The notes: generated from the sequence alone by a model not told the origin. Shown: positions 9,380-18,343, counted from the first letter of the stretch. The stretch: 64,000 bases of DNA from DASZHJ01 sp035604335 (GCA_035604335.1 DATNIT010000284.1:1-64000), one strand, 5' to 3'. Program-made: numbers and translations.

Positions 9380-9754
9380 TCAGGGCGCGGTTACGGTGAA
9401 GGGGATGTCGCCGCGGGTGATGTGGCCGTCGAGCGCCAGGACTTGCCAGCGCAGCCGATACTCGCCCGGCGCCAAGCCCGAGATATGCGCGGTGATCACG
9501 TCGGCGGGCGTGTTGTCGTCGAGCGCGACCGGCGTCTCCTTGCCGAGGGCATCGAGCACGGTCAGGCGCGAGCGGTGGCGGTCGATCCGGCTGTTGAAGC
9601 GCAGCCGGACGTCCATGGCGCCGGCGTGCACCGTCGCCCCGACCTGCGGGGTCGCTTCGACGATGATGGCGTGCGCGAGTGTCGGGGACGCCGCGAGCAC
9701 GACCCAGGCCGAGGCAGCCAAGGCCGCAAGCCGACACAACAGGGTGGGATGCAT
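9380..9754 (-). CDS. copC: Periplasmic copper-binding protein CopC
   Basis: A 124-residue secreted protein. A Sec signal peptide is predicted to end at Ala27 (PTLA/HAI), leaving His28 as the mature N-terminus, as in CopC proteins where the N-terminal His binds Cu(II). The second part of the site, a DGH motif near the C-terminus (LALDGHITRGD), is also present. The Met-rich Cu(I) site of some CopCs is not visible, so this is likely a Cu(II)-only type. It is the first gene of the apparent copC-copD-hpnN group. An AAAGGG Shine-Dalgarno lies before the ATG. Confidence 0.85.
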   Translation of the reverse strand: MHPTLLCRLAALAASAWVVLAASPTLAHAIIVEATPQVGATVHAGAMDVRLRFNSRIDRHRSRLTVLDALGKETPVALDDNTPADVITAHISGLAPGEYRLRWQVLALDGHITRGDIPFTVTAP

Positions 9755-9842
9755 CGGGGCCCTTTATTGTGAAGTGTGCGCCCAGACGCAAGTGCTAATC
9801 GGCGGGGCCGCCGGGGAGGTCACGGCCGCCCGGAGCGGCGGA

Positions 9843-9870
9843 TTGACGCAATCGCGGCCGGCATTATAGG
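9843..9870 (+). promoter_or_regulatory. Sigma70-type promoter for the ABC importer operon
   Basis: TTGACG and TATAGG are separated by 16 bases. They lie 35 bases upstream of the ATP-binding-protein ATG, in the 151-base divergent region shared with copC. The Shine-Dalgarno GAGGTG at 9891-9896 fits the chosen start. Confidence 0.55.
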
Positions 9871-9905
9871 GTCGCCCGCTCCCTTCGAATGAGGTGTGCG
9901 CCGGT

Positions 9906-10730
9906 ATGAGTTCCTCTCCCGCCGCCGCCCGAGAGGTGAGACCGGGCCCGACGGCCGCCGATCCCGTGATCGCGGTGCGGAGCCTCGCCAAATCCTATGG
10001 CACGCAGCACGGCGCCGTGCGGGCGCTCGAGGCGATCGATTTCGAGATCGGCGAGGGCGAGTTCGTGGCCATCGTGGGTCCCTCCGGCTGCGGCAAGACC
10101 ACGCTGCTGAAGATCCTGGCGGGGCTCATTCCCGCGAGCTCGGGCACGGCGCTGTTGCGGGCCACGCCGATCCTCGGGCCGCGGCGCGATATCGGCATGG
10201 TGTTCCAGGCGCCGGTGCTGTTTCCCTGGCGGACGGTGCTCGACAACGTGCTGTTGCCGGCCGACGTGCAGCGCCTCGACCGGGAGCGTTTGCGCGCGGT
10301 CGCCGTCGATCTCCTGCGGCTGGTGGGCCTCGAGGGGTTCGAGCGGCGCTACCCGTGGGAACTCTCGGGCGGCATGCAGCAGCGCGTCGCGATCGTGCGC
10401 TCGCTCATCCATGATCCCGCCATGCTCCTGATGGACGAGCCCTTCGGCGCCCTCGACGCCATGACCCGCGAGCAGATGAACCTCGAGCTCCAGCGCATCT
10501 GGCTCGAGCGCCGCAAGACGGTGGTGTTCATCACCCACTCGATCGCCGAGGCCGTCTTTCTCGCGGATCGCGTTCTCGTGATGACGCCGCGCCCCGGCCG
10601 GATCGCGGAAGCCATCGCGATCGACCTGCCGCGTCCGCGCTCCCTCGACGTCATGTCGACGCCCGCCTTCGGCGCCTATGCCCTCCGCGTCCGCGCACAC
10701 TTCAAAGCGCTCGGGACGCTCGACGCATGA
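9906..10730 (+). CDS. NitT/TauT-family ABC transporter ATP-binding protein
   Basis: A 274-residue ATPase subunit of a nitrate/sulfonate/taurine-type importer (NrtD/SsuB/TauB group). It has Walker A GPSGCGKTT (from residue 58), the Q-loop MVFQAPVLFPW, signature LSGGMQQR, Walker B LLMDEPFGALD and the H-loop FITHSIAEAVFLADRV. The ATG was chosen because GAGGTG lies nine bases upstream; a GTG four codons earlier overlaps that site. It overlaps the permease gene by four bases (ATGA). The substrate cannot be inferred from this subunit. Confidence 0.9.
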   Translation: MSSSPAAAREVRPGPTAADPVIAVRSLAKSYGTQHGAVRALEAIDFEIGEGEFVAIVGPSGCGKTTLLKILAGLIPASSGTALLRATPILGPRRDIGMVFQAPVLFPWRTVLDNVLLPADVQRLDRERLRAVAVDLLRLVGLEGFERRYPWELSGGMQQRVAIVRSLIHDPAMLLMDEPFGALDAMTREQMNLELQRIWLERRKTVVFITHSIAEAVFLADRVLVMTPRPGRIAEAIAIDLPRPRSLDVMSTPAFGAYALRVRAHFKALGTLDA

Positions 10731-11524
10731 ACACCGTCAAGAATGCGTCCCTGCGCGCCCTGCTGATGCTGGCGGTGATCGGCGTCTGGGAGCTTTGCGT
10801 CAAGGCCTTCGCGGTACCCGTCTACATCCTGCCGGCGCCGTCCAGCATCGCCCGGGCGTTCTACGTAGGGGTGATCCGGTTCATCTACATCGAGAACACC
10901 TGGATCACCCTCGAGGAGACGCTGCTCGGCTTCGTCGCCGGCACGTCGCTGGCGTTCCTGCTTGGCACGGCGATCGCGCTGAGCCGGCGGTTCGAGTATT
11001 TCCTCTATCCCTCGATCGTTATGTTTCAGGCCCTGCCCAAGGTGGCGCTGGCACCGCTGATCATCGTCTGGTTCGGCGTGGGGCTGCCCTCCAAGATCGT
11101 GAACGCGGCGCTGATCGCGTTCTTCCCGCTGATGGTGAACACGATCGTGGGCCTGCGCTCGGCGGACGAGGACCGCGTGAACCTCATGCGCTCCCTCGAC
11201 GCAAGCGAGGCGCAGATCTTCTGGATGCTGCGGCTGCCGGGCGCGCTGCCCTTCATCATGGCGGGGCTCGAGGTGGCGATGATCTTCGCGCTGATCGGCG
11301 CGATCGTCGCCGAGTTCGTGGGTGCCACGAAGGGGCTGGGCGTGCTGATCAATACCCTCAATTTCAGCGGCGACGTCGCCGGGATATTCTCGATCCTGTT
11401 CATCCTGTCGGTGCTGGGATTGGCGCTCAATCAGGCGATCCTGGCGGTACGGCGCCGCGTGCTGTTCTGGGATTCCTCACAGAAATCCGCCACGGAAGAT
11501 ACTCGACGGGGAGGTTTGCTATGA
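10727..11524 (+). CDS. NitT/TauT-family ABC transporter permease
   Basis: A 265-residue inner-membrane permease with about six transmembrane helices and a BPD_transp_1 domain. The coupling EAA-like loop is visible around SLDASEAQIFWMLRLPGALPF, followed by GLEVAMIFALIGAIVAEFVGATKGLG, typical of SsuC/TauC permeases. Both ends overlap their neighbours by four bases (ATGA), so the importer's three genes form a tightly coupled operon. Confidence 0.9.
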   Translation: MNTVKNASLRALLMLAVIGVWELCVKAFAVPVYILPAPSSIARAFYVGVIRFIYIENTWITLEETLLGFVAGTSLAFLLGTAIALSRRFEYFLYPSIVMFQALPKVALAPLIIVWFGVGLPSKIVNAALIAFFPLMVNTIVGLRSADEDRVNLMRSLDASEAQIFWMLRLPGALPFIMAGLEVAMIFALIGAIVAEFVGATKGLGVLINTLNFSGDVAGIFSILFILSVLGLALNQAILAVRRRVLFWDSSQKSATEDTRRGGLL

Positions 11525-12573
11525 AGAAAGCGCTCTGGCTGTTGGCGCTCGCGCTCGCCGCGGTGGCGACGCCGGCCGCCGCGGAGACCGTGGTCAAGGT
11601 CGGCTGGTGCGCGCGCACCGTGAGCTCGGCCGCGGCGCCCTTCGCCATCGCCACTAAGATGGGCTGGTTCAAGGACGCCGGATTCTCGGTGGAGCTGGTG
11701 CCGTTGCCGGGATCCACCGACTGCGTGAAGCTCGTCGGCACGGGCGATGTGGCCTACGCCTTGCCCTCCGTCGAGCCGTTGGCCTCGCTGCGCCCGCAAG
11801 GCCTCAAGGCCAAGGTGTTCTATACCGCCTATCAAGGCAACATCTACGGGCCGGCGGTACCTGCGGACAGCCCGATCAAGACGCTTGCGGACCTCAAGGG
11901 CAAGAAGATCGGCGTGCAAGCCATGGCCTCGGCGGGGTATCCCGTCATGCGCGCGATCGCCGCCAGCGAGGGGATGGATCCCGACACCGACATCAGCATC
12001 GTCGTCGTGGGCGAGGGAGCGCAGGCCGCGGCCTTGGTGCGGTCGAAGCAGGTCGACGCCCTGAGCCTCTACGACGTGCAATACGCGCTCATCGAGAACG
12101 CCGGCGTGCCGCTGCGCCGGCTGGAGGCGAAGCAGATCGACCGCTATCCCTCGAACGGGTTCATCGCCCTCGACGAGACGCTCGCCAAGGACCGCGCGCA
12201 AGCGGTGGCGCTGGCGCAGGGCTATGCCAAGGGCACCATCTTCGCGATCGCCAATCCCGAAGCCGCCGTGCGCATTCTCTGGGACGTCTATCCCCTGACC
12301 AAATCCACGGGAAAGGACGAAGCGACCGCGCTCAAGGACGACATGAAGGCGATCGAGGCGCGCATCGTGAATTGGAAGCTCGACAAGGCCGGCGTGACCC
12401 ACTGGGGCGAGAATTCCATGGCGAACTATGACGCCTATCTCGACTTCCTCTTGAAGTGGCAGGTGATCAAGCAAAAGCCCGCGGTGGCCGATGTCGTCAC
12501 CAACGATCTCCTTGCCGATATCGACAAGTTCGACGCCGACGCCGTGGCGGCGCAGGCGAAGGCGTACAAGTAG
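11521..12573 (+). CDS. ABC transporter substrate-binding protein, NMT1/THI5-like
   Basis: A 350-residue periplasmic solute-binding protein. A Sec signal peptide (MKKALWLLALALAAVATPAAA) precedes an SsuA/NMT1-type fold with TKMGWFKDAGFSVELVPLPG, a segment used by this family for amphiphilic or aromatic ligands, and TLADLKGKKIGVQ. It starts within the permease stop codon. The operon converges on a flavin-dependent monooxygenase pair, so an aromatic or heterocyclic substrate is a reasonable guess, but this is inference from position only. Confidence 0.88.
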   Translation: MKKALWLLALALAAVATPAAAETVVKVGWCARTVSSAAAPFAIATKMGWFKDAGFSVELVPLPGSTDCVKLVGTGDVAYALPSVEPLASLRPQGLKAKVFYTAYQGNIYGPAVPADSPIKTLADLKGKKIGVQAMASAGYPVMRAIAASEGMDPDTDISIVVVGEGAQAAALVRSKQVDALSLYDVQYALIENAGVPLRRLEAKQIDRYPSNGFIALDETLAKDRAQAVALAQGYAKGTIFAIANPEAAVRILWDVYPLTKSTGKDEATALKDDMKAIEARIVNWKLDKAGVTHWGENSMANYDAYLDFLLKWQVIKQKPAVADVVTNDLLADIDKFDADAVAAQAKAYK

Positions 12574-12594
12574 CAACGGCTATAGTGCGGCGGC

Positions 12595-13173
12595 TCAGGC
12601 CGAGAACCAGGGCTCGAGCCCCGCGAGCTCGGGGGCCTCGAGCCCTTCCTGGCCGCGCACGCCTGGCACCTCGCCCGCGACGCCCAGCCGCTCGCCGAGC
12701 GCCCGATAACTGCCGCGACTGAACAGCAGCGGCTGGCCGTGCCGGCGAGATTCCAGGCGCAGCACGCGGCCGATGAAGATCACGTGGTCGCCGCCGTCGT
12801 GCTGGGCCTCGACGCGGCAGTCGAGGCTCGCGAGCGCACTCGGCAGGATCGGCGCGCCGCTCTCCCAGGTCTCGTGGGCGATGTCGCGCCACTTGTCCGG
12901 GCCGGTCGTGGCGAAGCGCGCGGAGAGGCCCTGCTGGTCCTGCGCCAGGATGTTGACGGCGAAGTGACCGGCGGCGTCAAAGCCCGCGCTGCTCGGCGAG
13001 CGCTTGTCGAGGCTCCAGAGCACCAGAGGGGGATCGAGCGAGACCGAGGCGAAGGAGTTGGCGGTGACGCCGTAGAGCGCGCCGTCGGCGCCGCGCGCGG
13101 TGATCACGGTGACGCCGGTCGTGAACCAACCGACCGCGTCGCGAAAGCCGCGCGCGTCGAATTCGGGATTCAT
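12595..13173 (-). CDS. Flavin reductase, HpaC-like
   Basis: A 192-residue flavin reductase-like FMN-binding split-barrel protein. It has the family N-terminus (FRDAVGWFTTGVTVITA), GVTANSFASVSLDPPLVL (the flavin phosphate-binding segment) and FAVNILA. Such proteins supply reduced flavin to two-component monooxygenases. It lies 29 bases downstream of the HpaB-like oxygenase on the same strand, which fits that role. The C-terminal ~25 residues extend beyond the core fold. Confidence 0.85.
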   Translation of the reverse strand: MNPEFDARGFRDAVGWFTTGVTVITARGADGALYGVTANSFASVSLDPPLVLWSLDKRSPSSAGFDAAGHFAVNILAQDQQGLSARFATTGPDKWRDIAHETWESGAPILPSALASLDCRVEAQHDGGDHVIFIGRVLRLESRRHGQPLLFSRGSYRALGERLGVAGEVPGVRGQEGLEAPELAGLEPWFSA

Positions 13174-13202
13174 GCACTACCTCGGATGGTTTCCCTCGGC
13201 GG

Positions 13203-14717
13203 CTATTCGGCCGCCTTGAGCTTGGGGCGGAAGGGCGGGCCGCCGCCGACGCCCTGGTTCTGGCGCGCCTCCAGGTCGTCCAGCAAGCGCGAGATCCGGT
13301 CGATGTACCCGTCGCGATCGTAGATCGAATAGAGCGTCGCCGCCAAGCGGACGGGATCGCCGGAGTAATACCGCTCGTAAAGCTGCTGGCGGCCGGAAAA
13401 GGTGGAGATCGCGGCGTCGAAGGCGAGGCGGAACAGCTTGATGCGCGTCCGAGAGTCCGAGTTCGCGGATTGGAAGTACTTTTCTATGTCTCCCCATACT
13501 GGGCTCGTCGTTTCGGCATAGGAGGGTACCGCCACCAGCCCGCCCGCGCCCAGCATCTGAATGATCTCGCACATCCGCACGAACATCTTGGGAAACATCA
13601 TCCGGACCGTCCAGAGCGGCATGGACGCGGGCGCCATGTAGCCGGCGGCATTTGGCTTGGCATCCGCCTCCGAGGCCCTGAGGCACGCGCGCACGAATTC
13701 GGTGAACTGGATCATCTCGGCGAGCAGGCCCTGGACGTGCAGGTGCTGATCGACGTTGGTCGATCGCGCCAGCGCGAAGGCCAGCGCCATCATGAACTCC
13801 GCCTTGGCGAGGTTCTTGGTGGAGAACTGGTGCATGATCTGCGGCATGGCGCCGGTGCGGACGTAGAGCGTATTGCACATCTCGGGATCGCGATGGATGA
13901 AGACGCGTTCCCACGGCACCAGCACGTTCTCGAAAATCACCATCGCGTCGGCCTCGTCGAACCGCGACGAGAGCGGGTAGTCCATCGGCGACGCTGCGCC
14001 GGTCTCCGCGATGGAGGGCCGGCAGATGAACCGCAGGCCGGGCGTCGCCACCTTGACGCTGAAGCCGAAGGCATAGGGCGCCGCGTCCGGCGTGCTGGGT
14101 ATGTAGCTCGACGGCATCACCATGAGGTCGTCGGAAAACGCGCAGAGGGTCGAGACCATGCGCGCGCCCGTGATCACGATGCCGGCGTCGGTCTCCTTCA
14201 CGATCTTGGCGGCGACGTCCTTGTCCTGCTTCTCCACCGGCCTGGACCGATCGACTTGCGGGTTGATCAGGGTATGGGTGATCGCGACGTCGTTCTCGCG
14301 GCAGTGCAGGTAATAGCTCCAGATATTGTCGGCGAAGCGCGGCTCCTTCAGGCCGAACTCCTGCTTGGCGCAAGCGAAGCCGGCCAGGTGGATGTTCATG
14401 AAGTCAGGGCTGCGGCCGAACATGCCGCAGGTCGCGTCCATCCAGATCTTCACCATCTCGCGCCGGCGCACGAGCTCGTCGATGGTCTTGGGCTGGATGT
14501 AGGAGAGGCCGACGCGATCTCCGGAGCTCGGCGACCTATAGGTGAGCCGGTCGGTCAGCGCGGGCGCGTGCTGCATCTCGTAGAGCTCGGCGAGGCTGTG
14601 CGCGGCGCCGGCGAATCGGCGGTCGGAGGTCACGTCCGTGACCCGCTCGCCGTCGATCCAGACCTGCCGGTCGTCGTGCAGCCCGTCCAGGAATTGCCTG
14701 CCCGTGCGAATGCCCAT
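13203..14717 (-). CDS. 4-hydroxyphenylacetate 3-hydroxylase family oxygenase (HpaB-like)
   Basis: A 504-residue FADH2-dependent oxygenase component of the HpaB / HpaB_N family, close to the usual 480-520 residues. It has the acyl-CoA-dehydrogenase-like fold: RTGRQFLDGL at the N-terminus, YLHCRENDVAITHTLINPQ, DAGIVITGARMVSTLCAF, and FENVLVPWERVFIHRD followed by the C-terminal helical bundle. The start is the ATG before GIRTGRQFL with GGAAGG eight bases upstream; longer in-frame options lack family similarity. With the reductase downstream it should hydroxylate a phenolic or heteroaromatic compound; the exact substrate is not readable. Confidence 0.85.
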   Translation of the reverse strand: MGIRTGRQFLDGLHDDRQVWIDGERVTDVTSDRRFAGAAHSLAELYEMQHAPALTDRLTYRSPSSGDRVGLSYIQPKTIDELVRRREMVKIWMDATCGMFGRSPDFMNIHLAGFACAKQEFGLKEPRFADNIWSYYLHCRENDVAITHTLINPQVDRSRPVEKQDKDVAAKIVKETDAGIVITGARMVSTLCAFSDDLMVMPSSYIPSTPDAAPYAFGFSVKVATPGLRFICRPSIAETGAASPMDYPLSSRFDEADAMVIFENVLVPWERVFIHRDPEMCNTLYVRTGAMPQIMHQFSTKNLAKAEFMMALAFALARSTNVDQHLHVQGLLAEMIQFTEFVRACLRASEADAKPNAAGYMAPASMPLWTVRMMFPKMFVRMCEIIQMLGAGGLVAVPSYAETTSPVWGDIEKYFQSANSDSRTRIKLFRLAFDAAISTFSGRQQLYERYYSGDPVRLAATLYSIYDRDGYIDRISRLLDDLEARQNQGVGGGPPFRPKLKAAE

Positions 14718-14780
14718 CGTCTCTACCTTCCAAACGGCGCTCGTCCGCCGCGAGCAGCCCCACGGTGACTCCGCCAAATA

Positions 14781-14809
14781 TTGACATAATGCGGGGCCGA
14801 ACATGCGTT
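14781..14809 (+). promoter_or_regulatory. Possible promoter upstream of the thioredoxin-like gene
   Basis: A perfect TTGACA box is followed after 17 bases by TGCGTT, a weak -10. It lies in the 131-base divergent region between the hydroxylase and the rightward hypothetical gene, about 40 bases before that gene's ATG. Confidence 0.35.
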
Positions 14810-14848
14810 TTAAGGTGGCGGGGCTCGACGGTGCGTCGGGAAGGGCCC

Positions 14849-16087
14849 ATGCGCGAACACCGCGAACCTTGGCTGAAACTGCCGGAGAAGAAACCCGGCG
14901 GCGACGGCGAACGGCGCCTCGATCCGCGGTTTCGCACCCATGTCGTGGCGATCCAGCGGCGAGCCGCACCGCCCGCCGAGCCGCTACCTCAGCTCCCGAG
15001 TCGCTCTCCGGCGGCGCTCAGCCCACCGCAGACAGTGCTGCCCTTCCGGCTGGCGGAGCCGGTGCCGCCCAAGCCCATCGCCATCGAACCCGCGGCCGCC
15101 GAACCCATGCTGTTGACGCAGGTCGCGGCGACCCGCGCGTCATCGCCCCCACCTCCGTCGGCCCCAGCGGCGCAGCGGGGCGCCGGGCCCGCCCTGGCGG
15201 CGGCGAGTCTCCATCCGGTGGAAAAGCCCGCGCAGGTTCGCGCCTCCGGTGCACCTCCGCTGGGGCTCGACGACCTTCCCGCGGTTTCCTCCGCCGATTG
15301 GGTCGCCAAGGTCGGCGCGGCTGCCAAGATGGTCGATGTCATCGTGGTGTTCTACAGCTCGGCGTGTCTCGGCTCCGAGCTGTTCGAGCTCGCTTTCCAG
15401 ACCGTCGTCAACGAAGTCCTGCCGGAGCTCGAGCGGCCCTACGCGGTCTATCGCTTCTCTCTGGACGCGGAGCCGGCTTTCGTCTCGGAGATGGCGGAGA
15501 GCCTCGGCTTGCCGGAGGACGACCCGGTCAGTATCGCGGGCTTTGCCTGGAGCGGGCCGGGGCGGCGGCTGTTCCTCATCGGAGGCCGGGCGCTCGCGTC
15601 ACGCGCGGCGCTCTCGCTGTCTCTGCGACGGAACCTGACGCCTCAACCGGCGCCGTTCGCCGGAGAGAGCGATGCGCGCCGGAGGGACGTCGAGAGTGTC
15701 GAGGGGCCCCGGGAGCAGGCGCCGCGGCCGCAAGCGCGGCGCCTGGCCGGGCGCGTGCTCGCCATTCTCGCATGGTGTCTGCTCGGCACGGCGGCCCTGG
15801 GAGCAGCCGTGGTCGGTGTCGCGCCGCAATGGGCGCACTCCCTGCTCCCGTCGTCCCTCGCGCTTCCGGGACGAGGCGCTGCACCGAAGGATCCTCCGCG
15901 TGCCGCGGATGCGCAGACCAGCGCCGCACCGCCGGCGGCCGGGCTCGACAACTCGATTGCCGGATCGGCGGGGACCGCGGTCAATCCCGCGAAGCCCGCG
16001 CACGGGCAAGTCAAGAAGAAGCGCGCGGCCAGCTCGTTGAGCCTGAATCCGAGCTATTGGGGCTTGCCCGAGGGGCAGCTTCACTGA
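14849..16087 (+). CDS. Hypothetical membrane protein with degenerate thioredoxin-like region
   Basis: Not recognised as a named family. The 412 residues run in this order: a basic, proline/alanine-rich N-terminal part (about 1-145); a globular segment at about 150-260 with a thioredoxin-like pattern (VIVVFYSSACLGSELF, then alternating strands and helices ending in RRLFLIGG); one transmembrane helix at about 303-325 (VLAILAWCLLGTAALGA); and an Ala/Pro-rich tail ending in SYWGLPEGQLH. Where thioredoxin has CxxC there is a single Cys, so redox activity is unlikely. The ATG is preceded by GGGAAGGG; upstream in-frame starts are poorer. Inference: a cytoplasmic N-domain anchored by one helix. Confidence 0.6.
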   Translation: MREHREPWLKLPEKKPGGDGERRLDPRFRTHVVAIQRRAAPPAEPLPQLPSRSPAALSPPQTVLPFRLAEPVPPKPIAIEPAAAEPMLLTQVAATRASSPPPPSAPAAQRGAGPALAAASLHPVEKPAQVRASGAPPLGLDDLPAVSSADWVAKVGAAAKMVDVIVVFYSSACLGSELFELAFQTVVNEVLPELERPYAVYRFSLDAEPAFVSEMAESLGLPEDDPVSIAGFAWSGPGRRLFLIGGRALASRAALSLSLRRNLTPQPAPFAGESDARRRDVESVEGPREQAPRPQARRLAGRVLAILAWCLLGTAALGAAVVGVAPQWAHSLLPSSLALPGRGAAPKDPPRAADAQTSAAPPAAGLDNSIAGSAGTAVNPAKPAHGQVKKKRAASSLSLNPSYWGLPEGQLH

Positions 16088-16173
16088 GTATCGGCGGGCA
16101 CCCTCCCGTCGACGGGAGCGGCCGGTTTCGCTCATAATCGGCGAACCGGATCGCTCTCAGAGGGTTGTCGCCC

Positions 16174-17175
16174 ATGTCCAATCGGCGCTCGCGTATCACC
16201 ACCGACATCGACTTCGGCCGCGACGGTAAGCAGACCGGGTTCCTGCGGCTGCCGCACTCCGTGCATCGGTCGGCTTACGGCTATATCGCGATACCCGTGG
16301 TGGCGATCCGCAACGGACAGGGCCCGCGCGTGCTGCTCACCGCCGGCAACCACGGCGACGAGTACGAGGGCCAGATCGTGCTCACCAAGCTCGCGCGCTC
16401 GCTCGAGGTCGACGCGATCCGCGGCTCGATCGTCATCCTTCCCATGATGAATTTCCCGGCGGCGCAGGCGGGCATGCGGACCTCGCCGATCGACGAGGGC
16501 AATCTCAACCGGACCTTTCCCGGCGATCCCGACGGCCGGCCCACCGCGATGATCGCGCATTACGTCGAGAGCGAGCTGATGCCGGAAGTCGACATCGTGA
16601 TCGATCTGCATTCCGGCGGCAGCTCGCTCATCTACGTTCCCGGCACGCTCGCGCGGCACGCCACCGACAAGGCGCAGCTCGAGAAGATCCTGGGCCTGGT
16701 CCGTGCCTTCGGCGCGCCCAACAGCTACCTGATGGGTGTCGGCGCGGAGGATCGCAGCATTCTCGCCGCCGCGGAGCGCGCGGGCATTCTCGGCCTCAGC
16801 GCGGAGCTCGGCGGCGCCGGCATGGTGACGCGCGAGACCTTGGCGGTCACCGAACGCGGCGTGGTCAACGTGCTGCGCCACCTCGGCGCTCTCACGGGCA
16901 AGCCTGAGCCGCGCGCTACCCGCTTGCTCCAGGTGATCCGCGCCTCGCACTACGTCTATAGCCCCGACGCCGGGCTGTTCGAGCCGCACGCCGATCTCGG
17001 CGATCACGCCAAGCCCGGTCAGCTCGCGGGCCTCGTGCATTTTCCCGACACGCCCTGGCGCGAGCCGACGCCGGTGCATTTCGGCGGCGACGGCCTCGTG
17101 GTCTGCAAGCGCGTGCCCGCCCGCGTCGAGCGCGGCGACTGCGTCTATCACCTCGCGAGCGATCTCGCGGTCTGA
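16174..17175 (+). CDS. Succinylglutamate desuccinylase/aspartoacylase family zinc deacylase (DoeB-like)
   Basis: A 333-residue zinc-dependent deacylase of the AstE/AspA family. The zinc ligands are visible in GNHGDEYEG and DLHSGG, with NLNRTFPGDPDG contributing to the carboxylate-binding site. The extended N-terminus (FGRDGKQTGFLRLPHSVHRSAYG) resembles N-acetyl-diaminobutyrate deacetylase DoeB of ectoine degradation, but no other ectoine catabolism gene is nearby, so the specific name is not assigned. The ATG at this position has AGAGGG nine bases upstream; an in-frame TTG three codons earlier is less likely. Confidence 0.8.
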   Translation: MSNRRSRITTDIDFGRDGKQTGFLRLPHSVHRSAYGYIAIPVVAIRNGQGPRVLLTAGNHGDEYEGQIVLTKLARSLEVDAIRGSIVILPMMNFPAAQAGMRTSPIDEGNLNRTFPGDPDGRPTAMIAHYVESELMPEVDIVIDLHSGGSSLIYVPGTLARHATDKAQLEKILGLVRAFGAPNSYLMGVGAEDRSILAAAERAGILGLSAELGGAGMVTRETLAVTERGVVNVLRHLGALTGKPEPRATRLLQVIRASHYVYSPDAGLFEPHADLGDHAKPGQLAGLVHFPDTPWREPTPVHFGGDGLVVCKRVPARVERGDCVYHLASDLAV

Positions 17176-17188
17176 CGCAGGTGCCTCC

Positions 17189-18307
17189 TCAGACGTACGC
17201 CGCCTCGAGAATGTGCCGGTAGTCGGCGGCAGTGGCGGGGCGGGGATTGGTCTCGCTCAGGTGCTCGTGCGAGGCTTCTTCGGCGAGCTCGGGAATGAGC
17301 GCGGCATCGAGGCCGAGCTCGCTGAGCTTGGTGGGGAGGCCGATCCGGCGGGTCAGGCGCTCGATCCAATCCGCGAGATCGTCGGCGGGCGCGAGGCCGA
17401 GCGTGGCCTTGAGGCGTGCGATCTTCTCGGGCACGGCCGGCGCGTTGAAGCGCAGCACGGGCGGCAGCAGGATCGCGTTGAGCGTGCCGTGGTGATAGCC
17501 GAGCGCGCCCAGCGGATGGCCCGCCGCGTGCACGGCGCCCAGGCTCTTCTGGAAGGTGAGCCCGCCCTCGAGGGCGGCCATGAGCATCTGCCAGCGCGCA
17601 TCGCGGTCATCGCCGTGAGAGACCGCGCGCTCGATCCAGCGGCCCGCGCGCTCGACGCAATCGAGTGCGATGGCGGCGGCGGGCGGATTGACCCAGGTGG
17701 AGAGATACGACTCGACGCCGTGGCTCAGCGCATCCATGCCCGTGGCCGCGGTCATGAGGGGTGGCAGGCTCAGCGTGAGCTCGGGATCGCAGATCGCGGT
17801 CTTCGGGATCAGCCTCAGGCTGACGCAGGCGATCTTGCGGCCGCCCTTCAAGGTGAGCGTGGCGGCGCGGCCGACCTCGGCGCCGGTGCCGGCGGTGGTG
17901 GGGATCGCAAGCACCGGCGCGATCTCTCGAATGCGCTGGGAGCCGCCGCCGCGGATGCCGTAATCGCCGAGCGAGCCCGGATGCGTCGCGAGCAGCGCCA
18001 CGGCCTTGGCAAGATCGATCGCGGACCCGCCGCCCAGCGCCACCACGCCATCGCAGCCGTGCCCGCGGTAGAGCGCGAGCGCCGCCTCGGCCGCGGCCTC
18101 CGTCGGATTGCTGGGCGTGTCCTCGAAGACGGGCGGTGGCGTTCCATCGAGAGCGGCGAGCACCCGGTCCACCAGCCCCGCCGCACGCACACCGGGATCG
18201 GTCACCAGAAGCGGCCGTTGGACGCCGAGCAGCGCCAGCTCGCCCGGCAATAGCCGCAGCGCTCCGAAGTCGAACTGGATGCGCGACATGTAGCTGATGA
18301 GGGGCAT
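17189..18307 (-). CDS. Iron-containing alcohol dehydrogenase
   Basis: A 372-residue group III (iron-type) NAD(P)-dependent alcohol dehydrogenase. It has GGGSAIDLAKA for NAD binding, PTTAGTGAEVGRAA, and the metal-site region with DPELTLSLPP, GMDALSHGVESYLS and AVHAAGHPLGALGYHHG, which supply the Asp and His ligands. It converges on the zinc deacylase with a 13-base gap. Likely an aldehyde/alcohol oxidoreductase; a maleylacetate reductase-like activity is less likely because the typical motifs of that branch are absent. Confidence 0.87.
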   Translation of the reverse strand: MPLISYMSRIQFDFGALRLLPGELALLGVQRPLLVTDPGVRAAGLVDRVLAALDGTPPPVFEDTPSNPTEAAAEAALALYRGHGCDGVVALGGGSAIDLAKAVALLATHPGSLGDYGIRGGGSQRIREIAPVLAIPTTAGTGAEVGRAATLTLKGGRKIACVSLRLIPKTAICDPELTLSLPPLMTAATGMDALSHGVESYLSTWVNPPAAAIALDCVERAGRWIERAVSHGDDRDARWQMLMAALEGGLTFQKSLGAVHAAGHPLGALGYHHGTLNAILLPPVLRFNAPAVPEKIARLKATLGLAPADDLADWIERLTRRIGLPTKLSELGLDAALIPELAEEASHEHLSETNPRPATAADYRHILEAAYV

Positions 18308-18343
18308 GTTCCTAAGCGATATTCGAGCAGTTGGAAGCGTCCC

